From JAMWDF01 sp964645405 (GTDB lineage Bacteria; Ratteibacteria; UBA8468; B48-G9; DSTR01), in contig CAZYCA010000028.1 in the NCBI GenBank assembly GCA_964645405.1, positions 27,667-91,666 on the forward strand: a DNA stretch of 64,000 nucleotides. Direction: 5' to 3'. Shown here in pieces: positions 17,816-26,791 of this stretch. The number at the start of each line of letters is the position of its first letter. Positions within the stretch are counted from its first letter, which is position 1. Under the pieces are notes generated by a model. The model ran no database searches, had not been told where the DNA came from, and saw only the letters and a list, made by a program, of their open reading frames with translations. Both the position numbers and the translations under genes were made by a program.

Positions 17816-19129
17816 TTATTTCTGTCTCTGGTCAATAACCCTTTTTGCCTTTCCCTGGCTGCGCTCAATAGACCTTGGTTCTACAAGCTTCACACTAACA
17901 GAAATACCCAAAGTAGCTTCAATCTCCTTTAAGACATGCTGCTGAAGCTCTTCCAGCTTTCTTACCTCATCAGAAAAGACTTCCGGCGTAACCTCCACCT
18001 GAACTTCCAGTTTGTCCAGATGCTGCTCCCTGGTCACTACCAGTTGATAGTGAGGAGCAACCTCTGGTATCTTCATAAGAACACTTTCTATCTGGGAAGG
18101 AAACACATTGATGCCACGAATGATGAGCATATCATCAATCCGGCCAAGAATTTTACTGATGCGTGGCATTGTTCTCCCGCAGTGGGGACAGCGTTCTGAG
18201 TTAAGGGTTACTATGTCTCCGGTGCGGTAGCGAATTAGAGGCAATGCTTCTTTGGTCAAGGTAGTAATGACCAGCTCTCCTTCCTGTCCTTCTTCTAAAA
18301 CCTCACCTGATTTCGGGTCTATTACTTCAGGCAGAAAATGGTCAGCCCAGATATGCAATCCTTCCTGACCGGGACACTCCATTGCCACTCCAGGCCCAAT
18401 AATTTCAGAAAGACCGTAGATATCAAGAGCCAGCAAACCCCACTCTTTTTCAATCTGCTTTCTCATCCCTTCAGACCAGGGTTCAGCTCCAAACACACCG
18501 ACACGCAAAGATAGACTCAGCGGGTCAATACCAGTATTTCTGGCTTCTTCTGCCATATAGAGGGAATAAGAAGGCGTGCAGGTAAGAACCGTACTTTTGA
18601 AGTCCACAAGAAGGTCCAGTTGTCTTCTGGTCTGTCCGGCAGAAACTGGAACCACAGCCACCCCCAGCTCCAGGGCACCATAGTGGACACCAAGGCCACC
18701 GGTAAAAAGTCCGTAACCGTAAGCATTATGAATAATGTCACCTTTTTTCACTCCTGCACAGGCCAGCGAACGCGCCATGACTGTGGACCACAGTTTTATG
18801 TCAGCAGCACTGTACCCGACTACTGTCATCTTCCCGGTTGTTCCGGAAGAGGCATGAAGTTCAGCCACCTCAGACAGCCCAATAGCGAAAAGACCAAAGG
18901 GGTAATAGTCCCGAAGAGCACCTTTGGTAGTAAAGGGTAAATATTGCAAATCATTCAGAGAAGAAATGCGGGAAGCATCTATCCGGCTATCGGCAAAACT
19001 TTTCCGGTAGAAGGGAACTTTTTGTTGCACATAACTGGCTATGTGTTGAAGTCGTTCCGTCTGGAGACTTTTCAGTTTAGATTCTGGTAGTTTTTCAAGG
19101 TCCGGTTGAAAGTAAAGAAAATCTTTCAT
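17816..19129 (-). CDS. paaK: Phenylacetate-CoA ligase family enzyme (copy 2)
   Basis: This 437-residue adenylate-forming ligase has the same motifs as copy 1: LHASSGTTGKMTVV, DIYGLSEIIGPGVAMECPGQ, YRTGDIVTL, CPHCGRTMPRI and ILGRIDDMLIIRGINVFPSQ. A GGGAGGGG site precedes its ATG. It is the first gene of the minus-strand cassette running to the symporter, the second ligase and ACT protein, under a near-consensus promoter at 19158-19187. Two ligases of different sequence imply activation of two related aryl acids, for example phenylacetate-type and indoleacetate-type products of aromatic amino acid fermentation (inference). Confidence 0.9.
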   Translation of the reverse strand: MKDFLYFQPDLEKLPESKLKSLQTERLQHIASYVQQKVPFYRKSFADSRIDASRISSLNDLQYLPFTTKGALRDYYPFGLFAIGLSEVAELHASSGTTGKMTVVGYSAADIKLWSTVMARSLACAGVKKGDIIHNAYGYGLFTGGLGVHYGALELGVAVVPVSAGQTRRQLDLLVDFKSTVLTCTPSYSLYMAEEARNTGIDPLSLSLRVGVFGAEPWSEGMRKQIEKEWGLLALDIYGLSEIIGPGVAMECPGQEGLHIWADHFLPEVIDPKSGEVLEEGQEGELVITTLTKEALPLIRYRTGDIVTLNSERCPHCGRTMPRISKILGRIDDMLIIRGINVFPSQIESVLMKIPEVAPHYQLVVTREQHLDKLEVQVEVTPEVFSDEVRKLEELQQHVLKEIEATLGISVSVKLVEPRSIERSQGKAKRVIDQRQK

Positions 19130-19157
19130 AGCCCCTCCCTGACAGCTTGCTCACGTT

Positions 19158-19187
19158 ATTTTAATTTACTATCTTTCAGTTTGTCAA
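19158..19187 (-). promoter_or_regulatory. Sigma-70-type promoter for the aryl-acid cassette
   Basis: On the minus strand a perfect TTGACA (19182-19187) is followed by an 18-base spacer and TAAAAT (19158-19163). The predicted start is near 19151, about 20 bases before the paaK ATG. The -35 box lies inside the last codons of the upstream metallo-hydrolase gene. Confidence 0.7.
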
Positions 19188-19817
19188 ATCTACCAGAAAA
19201 GGTTTGCCTGCAGTTAGAATTTCCACCCGGACTTCTTTAACCAGTCGCTGAAACTCTTCTGCCTGCTTCCTGGAACCAACAATATCCCCGAAATGGATAG
19301 GAATAGCTATTTTAGGTTTAAGGAGACTGACAGCCTCTGCAGCCTGGCTGGCGTCCATGGTATAGGTTCCTCCTACAGGAACAAGAGCAATATCTGGGTG
19401 TATCTGCTTCATTTCCGGAATCAAGTCAGTATCTCCTGCTACATAGATAGAATTTTCCGGCAACTTAATAAGAAAACCAAGACCCTGTCTTTCTTCCGGA
19501 TGGAAGGGTTTATCCAGGTTGTATGCCGGGGTCCCTTCTATGGTTACCCAGTCTAACTTATAGTCTTCACCTGGTTTTAAGACAACCTTCTGACCCTTCG
19601 TTATTTTCTTTACAGCTGAAGATGGACCAAGAACCGGTGTTTGAGAACCTGCAATCTTGCTGATATCCTGGTCACTACAATGGTCATAATGCTCATGGGT
19701 AACTAAAACTAAATCAGCCGGGGAAACCAGGGAAAGTTTCCAGGGGTCAACGAAAATCTTCCTTTTTCCTGCTTCTATCAGGACTGACGCATGACCGAGC
19801 CAGTAAATTTCTACCAT
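19176..19817 (-). CDS. MBL-fold metal-dependent hydrolase (UPF0173/UlaG-like)
   Basis: This 213-residue metallo-beta-lactamase-fold protein has the di-metal motif VTHEHYDHCS, the later metal-ligand segment YVAGDTDLIPEM and IPIHFGDIVG. The short length and N-terminus IYWLGHASVLIE match the UPF0173 group of hydrolases related to UlaG. The ATG at 19817 is chosen because AGGGGGTGA lies just upstream; a GTG two codons earlier is an alternative. Its substrate cannot be told from sequence. It lies between the Gfo/Idh/MocA dehydrogenase gene and the aryl-acid cassette. Confidence 0.85.
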   Translation of the reverse strand: MVEIYWLGHASVLIEAGKRKIFVDPWKLSLVSPADLVLVTHEHYDHCSDQDISKIAGSQTPVLGPSSAVKKITKGQKVVLKPGEDYKLDWVTIEGTPAYNLDKPFHPEERQGLGFLIKLPENSIYVAGDTDLIPEMKQIHPDIALVPVGGTYTMDASQAAEAVSLLKPKIAIPIHFGDIVGSRKQAEEFQRLVKEVRVEILTAGKPFLVDLTN

Positions 19818-19838
19818 TGTCACCCCCTGCTCTGGTTT

Positions 19839-20891
19839 TTAGAAGGTAATCTGCTCTCCTGTCTCCGCACTCCGGTAAATACCTTCTAACATCTTGATGA
19901 CTTCCAGACTTTCTTCAGGTTTGACCGGGACTTCTTTATCTTCTTTCACACATTCCAGGAATACTCTAATTTCTTCAGCATGAGGTCGGTAGTCAGGCGG
20001 TTGGGGGACATGGATTTTCACATCCTGCAGCACACCATTTTTTTCTGTGGCTAAATTACCATCTGGCCAGTGAATACCGGCTTCAGTTCCATAAAGAACA
20101 GTGGAGAAATCCTCTATCACGGTGATGTTAGCCAGGAAACTGCAGGAAAGTGAAATGGCTGCCCCGCTGGCAAAGGTAATAAAACCAGCAGCAAAATCCT
20201 CCACATCGTACATCTTTCTATCCCATTCTCCCCACAGACCATGAATATCTTCTCTTTTCGCCAGTTTGGTATAGGTAACTCCTTTGACTGATTTAACTTT
20301 TGGGCATCCCATAAACCAGTAAGTTAAATCAAGGATGTGTACCCCGATATCCAGCAATGGTCCACCACCAGAGAGTTCTTTCTTGATAAAGGTTGGTCGG
20401 GCTGGCACGGAACGCCGTCTGAGCGCTTGAGCCTGAGCGAAATAGATCTCACCAAAGGCACCATCATTGATAAGATTCTTGATAACCTGACTATCCTTCC
20501 TGAACCTTTGATGCTGGGCACACATTAATTTTTTCCGGGAAGACTTAGCGGCTTTAATCATCTCTTCTACTTCGCTGGCTTTCACTGCCAGCGGTTTTTC
20601 ACAGAGTACATGCTTGCTGGAATTAAGAGCAGCTAAAGTAGCCGGACAGTGGACACTGTTAGGTGCACAGATATCAACAATGTCTACCTCTTCCATTTCC
20701 ATAATTTTCCGGTAATCAGTAAAGAAGTAAGGAATATGGAAATCCTTGGCAAACTTCCTGCCAGCTTCTGCATCTACATCAGCACAACCTGCCAGTTCCA
20801 CTTCCGGGATTTTCTGCCAGCCAGGAACATGAGCCCAGCGGGCAATGCCTCCGGTACCAACAATAGCTACCTGGTACTTGCCATTTTTCAT
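19839..20891 (-). CDS. Gfo/Idh/MocA-family NAD(P)-dependent oxidoreductase
   Basis: The 350-residue protein starts with the Rossmann motif VAIVGTGGIARWAHVPGW and contains the family signature HVLCEKPLAVKASEVEEM, in which EKP provides the catalytic Lys. The second domain includes GGGPLLDIGVHILDLTYWFMG, the usual substrate-site Asp-His region. These enzymes oxidise or reduce sugars, inositols and related polyols. The gene follows the ADP-forming acyl-CoA synthetase on the minus strand; a sugar role is more likely than one in acyl-CoA metabolism. Confidence 0.88.
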   Translation of the reverse strand: MKNGKYQVAIVGTGGIARWAHVPGWQKIPEVELAGCADVDAEAGRKFAKDFHIPYFFTDYRKIMEMEEVDIVDICAPNSVHCPATLAALNSSKHVLCEKPLAVKASEVEEMIKAAKSSRKKLMCAQHQRFRKDSQVIKNLINDGAFGEIYFAQAQALRRRSVPARPTFIKKELSGGGPLLDIGVHILDLTYWFMGCPKVKSVKGVTYTKLAKREDIHGLWGEWDRKMYDVEDFAAGFITFASGAAISLSCSFLANITVIEDFSTVLYGTEAGIHWPDGNLATEKNGVLQDVKIHVPQPPDYRPHAEEIRVFLECVKEDKEVPVKPEESLEVIKMLEGIYRSAETGEQITF

Positions 20892-20913
20892 TTTTCCCTC
20901 CAGCGAGAAAGGT

Positions 20914-23037
20914 TCAGTTTTCTGTTTTACTTTTCATCTCGTTGGTCATAGCCAGCCGTACATCCACGGCCAGTGCACCCTTGCCTTCCGGAAAAGCCAT
21001 CAAAGGATTGATATCCAGTTCAGTGATTTCAGGAAAATCTTCCACCAGGGCAGAAACTCGCCAGAGGATATCTGCACAGGCTTTAAGGTCAACCGGTGGA
21101 CTGTTACGAAAACCAGTCAGAAGTCTGGCCGCTTTAATCTCACTCATCATCTCTTTAATTTCCTGCCTGGTGACAGGAATTACCCGGAAGGTAACATCCT
21201 TCATCACTTCCACAAAAATCCCGCCTAAACCAAACATCAAAAGATGGCCGAACTGTGTGTCCTTGCTGACACCAATGATAAGTTCTACAGCTTTTTCCAG
21301 CTGTTTCTGCACCTGGATACCGGTGATTTTTGCGTCCGGGTGAAGACGGTGTACTTTTTCCACCATTTGCCTGAAGGATTCTTCTGCCTGACGGGCAGTT
21401 GTAATATTCAGACGCACCCCTCCCACTTCTGTCTTATGCAGGATATCAGGAGAGACCAGTTTCAGGACAACAGGAAAACCCATTTCTTTTGCCACCTGGC
21501 TACACTGTCTGGGACTGGTAGTCAGAACCGAACTGACCACAGGGATACCGTAGCTGGAAAGTATCTCTCTGCCCTCCAGGTCACCAAGGGTGCAACGACC
21601 CTGGTCTCTGGCATTTCTCAGGATACTCTCTACTTTTTCTTTATCTCTTTTCCAGTCTTCTTTCTCCTCTTTAATAATTGTTTTTTCCAGCCGTTGCCGA
21701 TAAAATGCCAGTGCCTGTAAACTGGCTACCGCATTTTCCGGGAAAAGATAGTTAGGTAGTTTCTCTGCTCTCAGAAAATCAACTGCCTCTTTCATCCGCT
21801 GCCCGCCCATAAAACAGGCCACTACTGGCTTACCACAACTTCTTGCTACCTCTACCACTCTTCTGGCTGATTCCAAGGGCTGGGTCACCACCTGAGGAGT
21901 AAGAATGGCTATCAGGGCATCAACACCGGCATCGCGGGCTACTGTATCCAGTGCCTGACCGTAAGGTAAAGCAGCCACATCCCCAAGGGCATCAACTGGA
22001 TTATTAACATTAGCAGCTGGCGGGAGAAAACTTCGGAGCTTGTTTTTTGTTTCTTCAGCCAGAACCGCCAATCTCAACCCGGCTCTTTCCACAGCATCCA
22101 CTGCCATTACAGAAGGACCGCCTGCGTTGGTCACGATGGCTATTCTTTCCCCTTTTATAGCTGGCTGGGAGGCAAAAACAACAGAATAATCAAAAAGTTC
22201 CTGGACAGAAGATGCCCTCAGGACTCCAGCCTGCTTGAAGGCCGCCTGGAAAGCCGCATCTGAACCAGCCAAACTTCCGGTGTGGGAACTGACTGCTTTC
22301 AGTCCTGCTGAAGTTCTCCCTGCTTTCACCACTATCACTGGTTTCTTCAGGGTTACTTCCCGGGCTATTTTCAGAAACCGTCGTCCATCTTTAATCCCTT
22401 CCAGATACAACAGTACCACTCTGGTTTCCGGGTCATCTGCCAGAACCTGAAGTAAATCCGCTTCGGAAACATCTGCCATATTTCCCACACTGATAAACCT
22501 GGATAAACCGATACCCTCTTTCAGGGACCAGTCCAGGACCGCGGTACCCAGCGCACCGGACTGGGAAATAAACGCTATATTTCCCTTCCGTGGTAAATCA
22601 AACGCAAAAGAAGCATTTAACTTAGAACTGGTATCTATAACACCTAAGCAGTTAGGTCCAATCATTCTCAGTTTGTACCGGGAACAAACTTCCACCAGCA
22701 TCTTCTCTCTGCTTTTCCCTTCCTCCCCGGCTTCCTTGAAGCCAGCGCTAATAACAATAACTGCCCGCCCCCCCCTTTCTCCATATTGCCGGACTGCTTC
22801 CAGGACAAGGCCAGCCGGAATGACAATCACTGCTAAATCCGGTGTCTCTGGAAGGGAGGAAATATCTGGATAAGATTTCAAACCTAAAATTTCCTCAGCC
22901 TTCGGATTGACGGGATAAACCCTGCCCTGGTAACCGCTTTGGACAATATTGCTTAGAATCCGGTAACCAAGCTTACCCGGCTCCCTGGAAGCTCCTACCA
23001 CAGCCACACTCCCGGGTTGAAAGAAGTTTTTCAGCAT
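20914..23037 (-). CDS. ADP-forming acetyl/acyl-CoA synthetase, fused alpha-beta
   Basis: This enzyme interconverts acyl-CoA + ADP + phosphate with acid + CoA + ATP, conserving energy in fermenters. The 707-residue protein has the alpha half first: CoA-binding VAVVGASREPGKLGYRIL and the phospho-His segment SSHTGSLAGSDAAF. The beta half is an ATP-grasp domain with GFPVVLKLVSPDILHKTEVGG. It is transcribed from a near-consensus promoter (23093-23121) with a GGAGG site. Located beside two aryl-CoA ligases, it could harvest ATP from acetyl-CoA or aryl-CoA made by 2-oxoacid fermentation. Confidence 0.93.
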   Translation of the reverse strand: MLKNFFQPGSVAVVGASREPGKLGYRILSNIVQSGYQGRVYPVNPKAEEILGLKSYPDISSLPETPDLAVIVIPAGLVLEAVRQYGERGGRAVIVISAGFKEAGEEGKSREKMLVEVCSRYKLRMIGPNCLGVIDTSSKLNASFAFDLPRKGNIAFISQSGALGTAVLDWSLKEGIGLSRFISVGNMADVSEADLLQVLADDPETRVVLLYLEGIKDGRRFLKIAREVTLKKPVIVVKAGRTSAGLKAVSSHTGSLAGSDAAFQAAFKQAGVLRASSVQELFDYSVVFASQPAIKGERIAIVTNAGGPSVMAVDAVERAGLRLAVLAEETKNKLRSFLPPAANVNNPVDALGDVAALPYGQALDTVARDAGVDALIAILTPQVVTQPLESARRVVEVARSCGKPVVACFMGGQRMKEAVDFLRAEKLPNYLFPENAVASLQALAFYRQRLEKTIIKEEKEDWKRDKEKVESILRNARDQGRCTLGDLEGREILSSYGIPVVSSVLTTSPRQCSQVAKEMGFPVVLKLVSPDILHKTEVGGVRLNITTARQAEESFRQMVEKVHRLHPDAKITGIQVQKQLEKAVELIIGVSKDTQFGHLLMFGLGGIFVEVMKDVTFRVIPVTRQEIKEMMSEIKAARLLTGFRNSPPVDLKACADILWRVSALVEDFPEITELDINPLMAFPEGKGALAVDVRLAMTNEMKSKTEN

Positions 23038-23092
23038 TTTACCTCCGCGGGTGTATTTTCTCTGGAAAAATTTTCACCAGAAACTTCAACGC

Positions 23093-23121
23093 ATTATAGA
23101 CCAAACTTTCCAGAAAAGCAA
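23093..23121 (-). promoter_or_regulatory. Promoter for the ADP-forming acyl-CoA synthetase operon
   Basis: Minus-strand TTGCTT (23116-23121), a 17-base spacer and a perfect TATAAT (23093-23098). The start is predicted near 23086, leaving a leader of about 50 bases before the ATG at 23037. Its -35 box is one base from the -35 box of the divergent lsrF-like promoter. Confidence 0.7.
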
Positions 23122-23122
23122 C

Positions 23123-23151
23123 TTGACCTCTCCACCAAAATAACTTAACTT
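23123..23151 (+). promoter_or_regulatory. Promoter for the lsrF-like/tyrS/folP operon
   Basis: Plus-strand TTGACC (23123-23128), a 17-base spacer and TAACTT (23146-23151). The -10 is weaker than that of the divergent promoter. The predicted start near 23158 leaves a short leader that contains AAGGAGG before the ATG at 23177. Confidence 0.5.
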
Positions 23152-23176
23152 ATATGACAATAGCAAGGAGGAAACG

Positions 23177-24079
23177 ATGCCCGAACCGGAAAACAAAGAG
23201 GAAAAAAATTTCTACCTGGAAAGGAAGCAAAAAAACCAGGTTTTCCCCCTTAAAGGATGCCATAACACTGACTGGGGACTGAAAAATAGACTTTCCCGTA
23301 TTTTTCATCCGCGAACCGGTCGCACGCTGATGCTGGCGATTGACCATGGTTATTTTCAGGGTCCAACAACAGGATTAGAAAGGGTAGACCTCACCATCGT
23401 CCCTTTACTGAAATCAGCTGACAGTCTGATGCTCACCAGGGGTATCCTGCGAGCTGTTATCCCACCGACTTACCAGGGAGGAATAGTACTGCGCGCCAGT
23501 GGTGGCCCGAGTATCCTCAAGGAGTTGTCCAACGAAAATCTGGCTCTGGACATGGAAGAAGCATTAAGGCTGAACGCTTCTGCGGTGGCTGTTCAGGTTT
23601 TTATCGGCGGAGAATACGAAACCCAGACTGTCTCCAATCTCACCAGACTGGTAGATGCTGCCACCAGGTATGGGGTGGCTACCCTGGCTGTGACAGCAGT
23701 CGGAAGACAACTCACCAGAGACGCTAAGTACCTGAGGCTGGCCTGCCGCATCTGTGCGGAACTTGGAGCCACACTGGTTAAGACCTACTATGTGAGCCAG
23801 GATTTTGAGACAGTTACAGCCTCCTGTCCGGTGCCCATCGTTATTGCTGGCGGGAAAAAAATTCCCGAACAAGAAGCATTAATTATGGCTTACAACGCTG
23901 TGCAGCAGGGAGCTGCCGGTGTGGACATGGGTAGAAATATCTTCCAGGCAGCCAATCCTTCTGCTATGATTGCTGCCTTAAGGTTAATCGTACATGAAAA
24001 CTTCAGACCGGAACAGGCTTACCAGTTTTACCAGGAAAGATTAAGAAAAACCGGGGAAAAGGAAAGTCAGGAAAATTGA
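23177..24079 (+). CDS. Class I aldolase, LsrF/DhnA-type
   Basis: This 300-residue protein has the DeoC/FbaB/LsrF fold signature: TLMLAIDHGYFQGPTTGLER, VVDAATRYGVATLAVTA-like strands, LVKTYYVSQDFE (Schiff-base Lys in VKTYY) and PIVIAGGKK followed by GAAGVDMGRNIFQ. This fits LsrF-like thiolases/aldolases and archaeal class I fructose-bisphosphate aldolases; without an lsr operon the AI-2 role is not supported. A strong AAGGAGG site marks the ATG. It is followed by a SDR gene overlapping its stop, so a sugar-derived substrate is likely. Confidence 0.82.
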   Translation: MPEPENKEEKNFYLERKQKNQVFPLKGCHNTDWGLKNRLSRIFHPRTGRTLMLAIDHGYFQGPTTGLERVDLTIVPLLKSADSLMLTRGILRAVIPPTYQGGIVLRASGGPSILKELSNENLALDMEEALRLNASAVAVQVFIGGEYETQTVSNLTRLVDAATRYGVATLAVTAVGRQLTRDAKYLRLACRICAELGATLVKTYYVSQDFETVTASCPVPIVIAGGKKIPEQEALIMAYNAVQQGAAGVDMGRNIFQAANPSAMIAALRLIVHENFRPEQAYQFYQERLRKTGEKESQEN

Positions 24080-24081
24080 AG

Positions 24082-24921
24082 ATGGCTGAAAAACTACCTC
24101 CTGCCAGTTGTTATTACGATTTCCAAAACAGGGTCTGCCTGGTCACAGGTGCGGCTGGTGCCATCGGCGGGGCTATCTGCCGCAGATTCCTGCAGTCCAA
24201 TAGCCGGGTCTTCCTGACAGATTTACCCGGAGAACCATTAGAAAAAATAGCAGGCCAGTTGCAGAAAACATTCGGGGAAAAAATCTTTGCCTGGCCCATG
24301 GATGTCACTGAGGAGCAATCCATAGTAAACGCCCTGGCATTGTGTGTTAAACATTTTGGCCGTCTGGATATTGCTGTGCTCAACGCCGGTATTGCCCATG
24401 TTTCCTCTCTGGAGGAAATGGCACTGGCTGATTTCAGGCGGCTGGAAAAGGTTAATGTGGAAGGCACCTTGCTTGTTCTGAAACACTTAGCCAAACATTT
24501 TCAGGAACAGGCCACCGCCGGGGAAATAATCCTCATTTCTACCAAAAATGTTTTTTCCCCGGGAGCAGGTTTTGGTGCTTACAGCGCCACCAAGGCTGCC
24601 GGTCACCAGCTGGGGAGAATCGCTTCTCTGGAACTGGCCAGGCTGGATGTCCGGATTAATATGGTTGCTCCTGATGCTGTTTTCTCTGATGGTGAAAGGC
24701 CTTCAGGTCTGTGGCAACAGATTGGCCCGGAAAGGATGAAAGCCCGGGGTTTAGACGAGAAAGGATTGAAAGAGTATTACCGACAACGCAATCTACTCAA
24801 GGTGAATGTAACCGCTGAGGAAGTAGCTAATGCCGTCTTATTCTTTGCTTCCCGGCAAACACCCACCACTGGAGCTACGCTGCCGGTAGATGGAGGCCTG
24901 CCTGAAGCTACCCCTCGTTAG
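24082..24921 (+). CDS. Short-chain dehydrogenase/reductase (SDR)
   Basis: The 279-residue protein has the cofactor motif LVTGAAGAIGGAI, the NAG element VLNAGIAHV, the catalytic Ser in ILISTKN and the Tyr-x-x-x-Lys in GAYSATKAAG. The C-terminal TGATLPVDGGLPEA is typical of classical SDRs. The ATG at 24082 lies two bases after the aldolase stop; a TTG at 24076 is possible. Its place between an LsrF-type aldolase and tyrS, with a class II aldolase two genes on, suggests oxidation or reduction of a deoxy-sugar or polyol. Confidence 0.87.
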   Translation: MAEKLPPASCYYDFQNRVCLVTGAAGAIGGAICRRFLQSNSRVFLTDLPGEPLEKIAGQLQKTFGEKIFAWPMDVTEEQSIVNALALCVKHFGRLDIAVLNAGIAHVSSLEEMALADFRRLEKVNVEGTLLVLKHLAKHFQEQATAGEIILISTKNVFSPGAGFGAYSATKAAGHQLGRIASLELARLDVRINMVAPDAVFSDGERPSGLWQQIGPERMKARGLDEKGLKEYYRQRNLLKVNVTAEEVANAVLFFASRQTPTTGATLPVDGGLPEATPR

Positions 24922-24934
24922 AAAGGAACTTCTG

Positions 24935-26125
24935 ATGACGGAAATAGAAAGACAAATCCAGATTATCAAAAGGAATACTGTAGAGATAATCAATGAAGAG
25001 CAGCTGAGGGCTAAACTGAAGAAAGGTGTGCCTTTACGGATTAAGTATGGAATTGACCCCACCTCTCCTGAAATCCATTTAGGTCACACTGTACCCATTA
25101 AGAAGTTAAGAGAATTTCAGGAACTCGGACACACTATCTTTTTCCTCATTGGTGATTTTACTGCCAGGATTGGGGACCCTACCGGTCGCAAGGAAACAAG
25201 ACAGATGCTGACGGTGGAACAGATTAAAAAAAATATGACCTGCTACCAGCAGCAGGCTGGAAAAATCCTTGATTTAAAAAAAACTCATTTTGTTTATAAT
25301 TCTGAGTGGTTGTCCAGGCTCACACTGGAAGAAATCATCAGGTTGTGTTCTGTCTTTACCATTGCCCAGATTCTGGAAAGGGAAGACTTTACAGCAAGGT
25401 ACAGGTCTGGCAAACCCATTTTTCTGCACGAGTTTCTTTACCCCTTACTTCAGGGATACGATTCTGTAGCTTTGCAGGCGGATGTAGAAATCGGTGCTAC
25501 GGAACAGAAGTTTAACCTTCTGGCTGGCCGGACTATTCAGGAAATAATGGGTCAGGAAAAACAGGTGGTCATTACCATGCCTATCCTGGTAGGGACTGAC
25601 GGAGTTCAAAAAATGAGTAAAAGTTATGGCAATCATATTCCCATTGATACCACACCTGAGGATATGTACGGCAAGATTATGTCGGTGGTAGATGAAGCCA
25701 TGGAAGAATATTTTGCTCTCCTGACAGATGTTGACCCTGAATCCTACCGCCAGAAAATTAAGACTGACCCCCGGGCAGCCAAAGCCTGGCTGGCGAAATT
25801 GATTGTCAGTAACTATTTTGGGGAAGAAAAATCCAGCCAGGCTGAAGAAACCTTTAACAGAGTTTTCCGGCAACACCAGATTCCTGAACAGATACCGGAA
25901 TTTTTTGTCCCGGAAAGGGATGCAGAAAAAAGATGGCTATTGTTCAGAATACTCGTTACCAGTAAGCTTGCTTCTTCAGCCTCAGAAGCAAGAAGGCTGA
26001 TAGCGCAGAAGGCAGTGGAAATTGAGGGAAGGGTCGTGACAGACCCGATGGCTGAGGTCAAACTGGTTGACGGTCAGGTTATCCGGGTGGGAAAAAGGAG
26101 ATTTCTCCGCATCAGAATTACCTGA
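24935..26125 (+). CDS. tyrS: Tyrosyl-tRNA synthetase
   Basis: TyrRS charges tRNA-Tyr. The class I HIGH-type motif is HLGHTV and the KMSKS motif is VQKMSKSYGNH; a C-terminal S4 RNA-binding domain is present (SSASEARRLIAQKAVEI). The start at the ATG 24935 behind AAAGGA gives 396 residues; an upstream in-frame extension overlaps the SDR gene and is not needed. The sequence is of the TyrS group with a relaxed N-terminus (RNTVEIINEEQLRAKL). It lies in a plus-strand operon with folP and ruvX. Confidence 0.95.
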   Translation: MTEIERQIQIIKRNTVEIINEEQLRAKLKKGVPLRIKYGIDPTSPEIHLGHTVPIKKLREFQELGHTIFFLIGDFTARIGDPTGRKETRQMLTVEQIKKNMTCYQQQAGKILDLKKTHFVYNSEWLSRLTLEEIIRLCSVFTIAQILEREDFTARYRSGKPIFLHEFLYPLLQGYDSVALQADVEIGATEQKFNLLAGRTIQEIMGQEKQVVITMPILVGTDGVQKMSKSYGNHIPIDTTPEDMYGKIMSVVDEAMEEYFALLTDVDPESYRQKIKTDPRAAKAWLAKLIVSNYFGEEKSSQAEETFNRVFRQHQIPEQIPEFFVPERDAEKRWLLFRILVTSKLASSASEARRLIAQKAVEIEGRVVTDPMAEVKLVDGQVIRVGKRRFLRIRIT

Positions 26126-26134
26126 GAGAAATAT

Positions 26135-26791
26135 ATGACAGAGAAAGAAATCAGGAAAGAGTTATGCCGGATTGGTTGCCTTCTGGTGCAAAAGAATTTA
26201 GTGGCCGGCCCTGGCGGTAATATTAGCGTCAGACAGAATAGCTGGGTTTATCTTTCCCCCAGCGGGTTTGCCCTGGATGAAATCCAGCCAGAAGAATGGG
26301 TCAAGGTGAATATAAAAACTGGAAAACAGGAAGGAAAAAAAAGACCAACCTGTGAAATTTCCATGCACCTGGGAATCTATCTTGCCAGAGAAGACATTAA
26401 AGCAGTCGTCCATACCCATCCGGCTATCACCACAGGTCTGGTCAGTGCTGGTGTGAAACTCAGACCAATCTTTCCAGATTTTGTTGCCCTTCTTGGTCCA
26501 GTAATTCCCATAGTGGACTATGTAATTCCGGCTGGCCAGGCTATCCGGAAGGCTGTGGTGCGCGTAATAAGAAAGGCTAATGTTGTTGCTTTAAAAAACC
26601 ACGGGGCTGTCTGTGTAGGGCAGAACATTTATGAGGCTTTCACCAGAGCCTGGCTCCTGGAAGAAAGTGCCAGAATGTTAATGGCTTCGTTGATAGCAGG
26701 CAAAGTACGTTACCTCACCCGTAAGGAAATAGAAGGGATTGAAAACTTAGAGGCTGAAAACTACCGCAAGACACTGTTGAAGAACCGATGA
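26135..26791 (+). CDS. Class II aldolase/adducin family protein (fuculose-phosphate aldolase type)
   Basis: This 218-residue protein has the class II aldolase signature: GPGGNISVR for phosphate binding, VVHTHPAITTG with two zinc His residues and NHGAVCVGQNIYEAF with the third. The likely reaction is retro-aldol cleavage of a sugar 1-phosphate such as fuculose- or rhamnulose-1-phosphate. It is in one operon with an LsrF-type aldolase and a SDR, consistent with deoxy-sugar breakdown, though the exact substrate is undetermined. Confidence 0.88.
   Translation: MTEKEIRKELCRIGCLLVQKNLVAGPGGNISVRQNSWVYLSPSGFALDEIQPEEWVKVNIKTGKQEGKKRPTCEISMHLGIYLAREDIKAVVHTHPAITTGLVSAGVKLRPIFPDFVALLGPVIPIVDYVIPAGQAIRKAVVRVIRKANVVALKNHGAVCVGQNIYEAFTRAWLLEESARMLMASLIAGKVRYLTRKEIEGIENLEAENYRKTLLKNR

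Noticed and set aside
24922..24934. T-box leader before tyrS
   Set aside because: Only 13 bases separate tyrS from the SDR gene, leaving no room for a T-box structure.
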